Source: UBA4285 sp050944355
Lineage (GTDB): Bacteria > Bacillota > Clostridia > Lachnospirales > Lachnospiraceae
Assembly: GCA_050944355.1 (NCBI GenBank)
Contig: JBMNQX010000014.1
Location: 1 to 43,498, forward strand
Length of the DNA: 43,498 nt
Reading direction: 5' to 3'
Shown here: positions 41,415 through 43,498 of the stretch, one piece after another
Position numbering within the stretch: position 1 is the first letter of the stretch
How the letters are laid out: the number at the start of each line of letters is the position of its first letter
Program-made: the position numbers and the translations under genes
The notes under the pieces: model-generated
Told to the model about the DNA's origin: nothing
Database searches by the model: none
What the model saw: only the letters and a program-made list of their open reading frames with translations

Positions 41415-41600
41415 TTATCGCTTCAGTTCCTCCTTCTGCCTGTGTTTTTCCCTTAACTTCCTCAGGAAAGCAGCTTGCCCCCTTTGATCATACGGCGCGT
41501 CTTTCAATTCCTTGTAAAGCGGCTGTAAAAAACAGGCAAGAACAGGAAGACCGGCCTGAAATCCGGATGCAGGCATCGGGACCTCGAAACAGAAAGTCAT
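41415..41600 (-). CDS. possible small upstream gene, coupled to the membrane protein
   Basis: A 61-codon frame whose last 30 residues (ending REKHRQKEELKR) are strongly charged and protein-like. It stops two bases before the ATG at 41412. The first half runs through intergenic repeat text and has no ribosome site, so any real product would start internally. It may be the remnant of a longer gene, or a leader whose translation exposes the downstream start. Confidence 0.25.
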   Translation of the reverse strand: MTFCFEVPMPASGFQAGLPVLACFLQPLYKELKDAPYDQRGQAAFLRKLREKHRQKEELKR

Positions 41601-41618
41601 CCCGAAATCAGGATGCGG

Positions 41619-41969
41619 TCAGCGAGATTGCCCTTCAACTTGCTATTTGCTGATTTTGAAAATTCAGGATTTTGAAACTCAGCGGGATGACAGAAAACTT
41701 GTCATATTGTTGGCTTTCCGGAGTGAAAAAAGAGCTGCCTGTCAGCGGAAACCTTCGATCAAGCTATTATTGCTGAGCCGGCCTTAAAAAGCGGGCAAAA
41801 TAATCAGCAATTTTCATTGAAAGAAAAGTTCCCGCTGAGTGCCAAGGCAGCTCAAGCAAGCATATCAGCAATTTTCTCTGAATTGAGGGGTTCCCGCTGA
41901 CACCCGCGGCCGTTTCAAAAATTTGCCCTGCTTACAGCCACGGCATTTCCAGAAAAGAGTTCCCGCTGG
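41619..41969. repeat. array of six 35-36-nt palindromic units, period about 62 bp
   Basis: Units at 41619-41653, 41679-41713, 41742-41776, 41804-41838, 41865-41900 and 41934-41969 mostly begin TCAGC and end GCTGA (variants GTTGG in the second; ACAGC and GCTGG in the last). Starts are 60, 63, 62, 61 and 69 bases apart. The first two carry AACTTG, the reverse of the CAAGTT core of the 18.6-kb array, so they lie in the opposite orientation; units four to six share GTTCCCGCTG. A decayed copy starts at 41574 (CATCGGG). The array fills most of the 756-base gap between 41412 and 42169; the rest holds the terminator structures below. Confidence 0.8.
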
Positions 41970-42040
41970 CACCCTCAGCGGTTCGGCAAAGCGCCGCCGG
42001 CGCCATCCGGCGGCACAGCCGTGAAAGAGAAGAAAAAAGA

Positions 42041-42156
42041 CTGCCGCACTTCTGACGGCTCCCCGGCAATGACCTGTATTTGTCAGTCAATGCCTGAAAG
42101 GAAGCCTATCATTCGTGCGGCAGCTCTTCCCCCCTCAGATCTGTTTTCACAGATCT
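42041..42156 (-). terminator. terminator structures after the surface-protein gene
   Basis: Just past the stop codon, AGATCTG (42137-42143) and CAGATCT (42150-42156) form a perfect hairpin. Further on, GTGCGGCAG (42115-42123) pairs with CTGCCGCAC (42041-42049) across a 65-base loop; read on the minus strand this long stem is followed by TCTTTTTTCTT. The second is probably the real termination point. The long loop could also hide a small structured RNA. Confidence 0.55.
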
Positions 42157-42168
42157 TTTGTCCTGTTA

Positions 42169-43498
42169 TTATTGTTCTTTACTCTCTCTGTGGCGTCTCG
42201 AAACCATGAGTATGATGAGTGCCAGGCAGGCGATCATGACCGCCGCGTACAGCACCGCCCGCAGTGAGTCGCCGGTATCCACCGAATCATCGCCTGCCAC
42301 GGTTTCAACATCTGATGCCGGAACTGCGGTGTTCGTAAATACCATTTCCGTGTTTTCGGAAGAGCCTTCTGCCCGGCAGAGCGCCGAAGCCTCAAGCTTT
42401 CCGGTATCCGCATTGCGCGCCACAGTTACCGTCACCGTGTAGACCGTTTCGTCATAGGTGACGCCGTCTTTCTGGATTCCGTCAAGAGAAGGATCCGCGT
42501 CTTCCGGAAGTACTTCCCGGACGGTATATGTATAGGTTCCTTCACTTGCAAATGAAAGCCTGTCAAACATCACCAGACCATCGCTGCCGTTCTTTGCAGT
42601 CTGAAGTGTCTGTCCGTCTGCGTCTCTCAGTTCAAATGAGAACTGCCCGTCAGCGAGCGTCCCTCCGGCCAGGATCTTTTTGGCCGCGATCTGCAGCAGG
42701 GCGTCCGCCTTGTCCGCTGCCGGCTGTTCCGTATTATCTTCGCTGTCAGCAGGTTTCTCTGTCGTGTCCGTCTGTTTCTCGGCCACATAGAATGTGCCTG
42801 TTGCGCTTCCGTCTGTGTACTGAACCGTCAGCGTGTGCTGTCCGAGGGCAAGTGATTCCGCATACGCGGCCGTCGTCGTGACGACTGTTGAGCCCGAGGC
42901 CGCTGAGTAATCAGACTGAGCAACCTCGCTGCCGTCGATCAGAAGCTTTTCAAATTTCGCGAACGGACCGTCCGCCGTCATGGAAATTCCGGTACTTGTC
43001 CCCTTTGTCCATGTCTGTCCGTCGCCCTTGATGATCTTATAGACAGGAGCCGGCGTCGTATTCTGCTTCCACTGTGCGTAGAGCGTGACAGAGCCGTCTG
43101 CCTGCGCGAGATCCGTCACCTCTGTCCCATCGGCATAGGAAGTGCCGCTTCCGTCGGCCGCCGTGTTCCAGCCGGTGAACGTGTAACCGCTTCTCGTGAA
43201 CGCATTTGCCGTGAGTGCGGTGCTCTCGCCAACGGTAATTTTCTGATCCGACATATCGCCGCTGCCGCCGTTCGCGTCAAAATGAACTGTATACACATTC
43301 TGCTTCCACTGTGCGTAGAGCGTGACAGAGCCGTCTGCCAGCGCAAGATCCGTCACCTCTGCCCCATCGGCATAGGAAGTGCCGCTTCCGTCGGCCGCTG
43401 TGTTCCAGCCGGTGAACGTGTAACCGCTTCTCGTAAACGCATTTGCTGTGAGTGCGGTGCTCTCGCCGACATTGATCGTCTGGTCCGCCATCTGGCCG
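42169..43498 (-). CDS. surface protein with InlB-type repeats and a Spy0128-type pilin domain (5' end outside window)
   Basis: At least 442 residues of a cell-surface protein; the frame runs off the right edge. From the visible N-side: two Listeria-Bacteroides (InlB B) repeats, ending FTGWNTAADGSGTSYADG and LYAQWKQN. Next comes an X2-like domain (GDGQTWTKGTSTGISMTADG), then an acidic linker. A Spy0128 isopeptide domain follows with the Lys in AAKKIL, Glu in YTVREV and Asn in FTNTAVP. The tail is SVDTGD, a membrane helix and RRHRESKEQ. SVDTG resembles a sortase signal but lacks the usual Pro, so wall anchoring is uncertain. A role in adhesion is inferred from the domains. Confidence 0.88.
   Translation of the reverse strand, partial: GQMADQTINVGESTALTANAFTRSGYTFTGWNTAADGSGTSYADGAEVTDLALADGSVTLYAQWKQNVYTVHFDANGGSGDMSDQKITVGESTALTANAFTRSGYTFTGWNTAADGSGTSYADGTEVTDLAQADGSVTLYAQWKQNTTPAPVYKIIKGDGQTWTKGTSTGISMTADGPFAKFEKLLIDGSEVAQSDYSAASGSTVVTTTAAYAESLALGQHTLTVQYTDGSATGTFYVAEKQTDTTEKPADSEDNTEQPAADKADALLQIAAKKILAGGTLADGQFSFELRDADGQTLQTAKNGSDGLVMFDRLSFASEGTYTYTVREVLPEDADPSLDGIQKDGVTYDETVYTVTVTVARNADTGKLEASALCRAEGSSENTEMVFTNTAVPASDVETVAGDDSVDTGDSLRAVLYAAVMIACLALIILMVSRRHRESKEQ
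43061..43498 (-). repeat. 237-bp tandem coding repeat
   Basis: The sequence starting TTCTGCTTCCACTGTGCGTA at 43061 recurs at 43298, a period of 237 bases (79 codons), with only scattered differences over about 200 bases. The two copies encode the InlB-type repeats of the surface protein. Near identity at DNA level points to recent duplication or conversion; more copies probably lie beyond the window edge. Confidence 0.85.

Overview
The window looks like chromosome from a fairly GC-rich Firmicute of the Clostridia, most likely a Lachnospiraceae-type gut anaerobe. I infer this from the class III fructose-1,6-bisphosphatase, the GatCAB operon with an archaeal-type AspRS under a T-box leader, the ANTAR regulator beside type I glutamine synthetase, the FolD/FchA folate pair, the Spy0128/InlB-repeat surface protein and strong AGGAGG ribosome sites. 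No species name can be assigned from sequence alone. Nearly all genes lie on the minus strand.

Layout. (1) 0.3-8.1 kb: an operon reading leftward, cytidylate-kinase-like gene, M20 amidohydrolase, dipeptide/oligopeptide ABC transporter (two permeases, two ATPases) and its lipoprotein, with a divergent LysR regulator (8.5-9.4 kb). (2) 9.4-11.9 kb: a metallo-beta-lactamase-fold hydrolase and a MATE exporter. (3) 12-18.6 kb: T-box leader, non-discriminating-type AspRS, gatC, gatA, gatB and purB, a tRNA-dependent Asn-tRNA (and probably Gln-tRNA) module. (4) 19.0-28.8 kb: a visibly AT-richer catabolic island, lacI, sugar-binding lipoprotein (interrupted by an in-frame TAG), two CUT1 permeases, enolase-superfamily protein, sulfatase, GH88 unsaturated glucuronyl hydrolase and GH29 alpha-L-fucosidase. 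All its enzymes lack signal peptides, so sulfated, uronate-containing and possibly fucosylated oligosaccharides appear to be imported and broken down in the cytoplasm. (5) 29.3-36.8 kb: folD, fchA, ANTAR regulator, glnA, gltX, a GalM/LacX-like epimerase and an EamA exporter. (6) 36.9-43.5 kb: tRNA-Leu(UAG), a zinc-ribbon membrane protein, fbp, a DUF1801-type protein, a membrane protein and the 3' part of a repeat-rich wall/membrane-anchored surface protein.

The most unusual signal is not a gene. Five intergenic regions contain a family of 35-36-nt imperfect palindromes whose complementary ends vary together (CATC/GATG, CAGC/GCTG) and which are mostly set out in tandem with a period of about 62 bp. 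I count about 20 copies, six in 18614-18960, two in 29193-29296, five in 36974-37255, six in 41619-41969 and one at 10443. Two of the groups flank the AT-rich island. A second genome-style signal is the word GACAAATG/CATTTGTC, found 15 times by eye in the GC-rich parts and not at all in the island. I do not recognise either as a described element.
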